NCBI GenBank assembly: GCA_964368425.1
Contig: CAYJAP010000008.1
Coordinates: forward strand, 1-22,405
Reading direction: 5' to 3'
Origin: CAYJAP01 sp964368425
GTDB taxonomy: Bacteria; Bacillota; Clostridia; Christensenellales; UBA1242
DNA: 22,405 nucleotides
The stretch's first letter is position 1. Every line of letters starts with the position of its first letter. The translations under genes and the position numbers were made by a program. The notes below the pieces were generated by a model. The model saw only the letters and a list, made by a program, of their open reading frames with translations, did no database searches and had not been told where the DNA came from. Of the stretch, positions 21,648-22,405 are shown one piece after another.

Positions 21648-22405
21648 ATGAACAACAGTAAATTATCATTACAAAAAAGAATGTTATTAGTATTTATGCT
21701 GATAGCATTTGTTTTTGTCGTTGTCTTTTTTCGGTTAGGGCACATACAACTTATCTCCGGCAACTGGTTACAGGCAATGGTTATGGAACAGTGGATGCGT
21801 GATTTACCTATTAACGCCAGTAGAGGACTTATGTACGATATCAACGGCAACTTGCTCGCGACGAACTACAGTACTTTCGACGTGTATGTCCGTGGAAGTA
21901 TGGTTAAAAACAGCGAGCAGGTTGCAAGAGTGTTACATAAATATTTGGGAGTTTCTTACGAAGTAGCGCTAGAGAAAGCCAAGAATCGGTCAGTCGGTGA
22001 GGTGTTAATAAAATTACAGGTTGAAGAGTCCGTGGCAAAGGCTATTATAGCTGAAAAAGTTTCGGGGATTTTGTTAAGCGAGAACAGTAAGAGATACTAT
22101 CCGTACGGAGATTTGTTAACACAAGTGTTGGGTTATACCACCATCGACAACGTCGGACAGTCGGCGTTAGAAACGTATTACAATCGATATTTGACAGGTG
22201 TAAACGGGTATGTATTAAATGAAAGTGACGTTAAAGGGGTGCAGATAGAAGGGACGTTGGAACAGTATATTCCTAGTATTGCAGGACAAAATCTAAACCT
22301 GACGATCGATGTAAACATCCAAATTGCGTGTGAGAATGCTTTACGGGCGTTAGTTGAAGCAGAAAAACCTAAGAGTGCTACAATGATTGTCATGAATCCT
22401 AACAC
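21648..22405 (+). CDS. Class B penicillin-binding protein (FtsI/SpoVD type), 3' truncated
   Basis: Transpeptidase that cross-links peptidoglycan at the septum or in the forespore. Only the first 252 residues are in the window. A membrane anchor spans about residues 11-30, then ASRGLMYDINGNLLATN (57-73) marks the start of the dimerisation domain. YYPYGDLLTQVLGYT and LNLTIDVNIQIACENAL are further family segments. The transpeptidase domain with SxxK lies beyond the window end. GAGAGGGTG precedes the ATG. It is 29 bases after the FtsL-like gene and co-transcribed. Whether it is the vegetative FtsI or the sporulation SpoVD cannot be told, as the C-terminal PASTA region is missing. Confidence 0.93.
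   Translation, partial: MNNSKLSLQKRMLLVFMLIAFVFVVVFFRLGHIQLISGNWLQAMVMEQWMRDLPINASRGLMYDINGNLLATNYSTFDVYVRGSMVKNSEQVARVLHKYLGVSYEVALEKAKNRSVGEVLIKLQVEESVAKAIIAEKVSGILLSENSKRYYPYGDLLTQVLGYTTIDNVGQSALETYYNRYLTGVNGYVLNESDVKGVQIEGTLEQYIPSIAGQNLNLTIDVNIQIACENALRALVEAEKPKSATMIVMNPN

Noticed and set aside
1..22405. Alternative genetic code (TGA, AGG or CGG reassigned)
   Set aside because: Frames are intact under the standard code. CGG is arginine in the HRLD motif of rluD, and AGG is arginine in the conserved FAD motif of trxB. Only TGA avoidance remains.
1..22405. tRNA genes, CRISPR arrays, insertion sequences, prophage genes
   Set aside because: I looked for T-loop GGTTCGAATC patterns, regularly spaced repeats, transposase motifs and terminal repeats and saw none.

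Overview
This is an AT-rich bacterial chromosome segment carrying conserved housekeeping genes. It looks like an uncultured or poorly described low-GC Gram-positive of the Clostridia or a related class. The evidence is gene order (rplM-rpsI; lspA-rluD; tig-clpP-clpX-engB; mraZ-rsmH-ftsL-pbp), a long SRP RNA with an Alu domain, a T-box leader before ileS, consensus sigma-A promoters with 17-bp spacers, AGGAGG ribosome binding sites, and a cysteine-rich protein whose N-terminal motif I recall from clostridial genomes. I cannot name the species. I see no tRNA, rRNA, CRISPR array, transposase, integrase or phage gene.

Layout. Positions 1-783 hold the 3' part of rplM and all of rpsI, followed by a strong terminator. 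Positions 859-2638 hold an alpha/beta hydrolase and a thioredoxin reductase-like flavoprotein. Positions 2761-3648 (minus) hold a single-gene unit of unknown function with a nearly perfect promoter. The minus-strand SRP RNA lies at about 3795-4063. Positions 4216-8451 hold a promoter, the ileS T-box leader, ileS and a short RluA-type pseudouridine synthase. Positions 8721-10673 (minus) hold groES-groEL with its own promoter and terminator. Positions 10864-15737 hold a SPOR-type membrane protein, lspA, rluD, two small membrane proteins, tig and clpP. Positions 15862-17722 hold clpX and engB. Positions 17950-18621 hold the cysteine-rich protein. Positions 18787-22405 hold a metallophosphoesterase coupled to mraZ and rsmH, then an FtsL-like protein and the start of a class B penicillin-binding protein, cut by the window end.

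How the genes fit together. Most products serve protein synthesis, folding and turnover: ribosomal proteins, IleS, SRP RNA, GroESL, trigger factor, ClpXP, EngB, RsmH and two pseudouridine synthases. The rest serve the cell envelope and division: LspA, the SPOR protein, MraZ, the FtsL-like protein and the PBP. I found no discrete defence or mobile system. The most unusual signals are a dispersed intergenic repeat built on TTTGCATA (near 2640-2712, 10339-10384 and 17764-17824), the complete absence of TGA among 23 visible stop codons, a thioredoxin reductase lacking the NADPH-phosphate arginine motif, a divergent MraZ coupled to a phosphoesterase, and a probable leaderless lspA mRNA.
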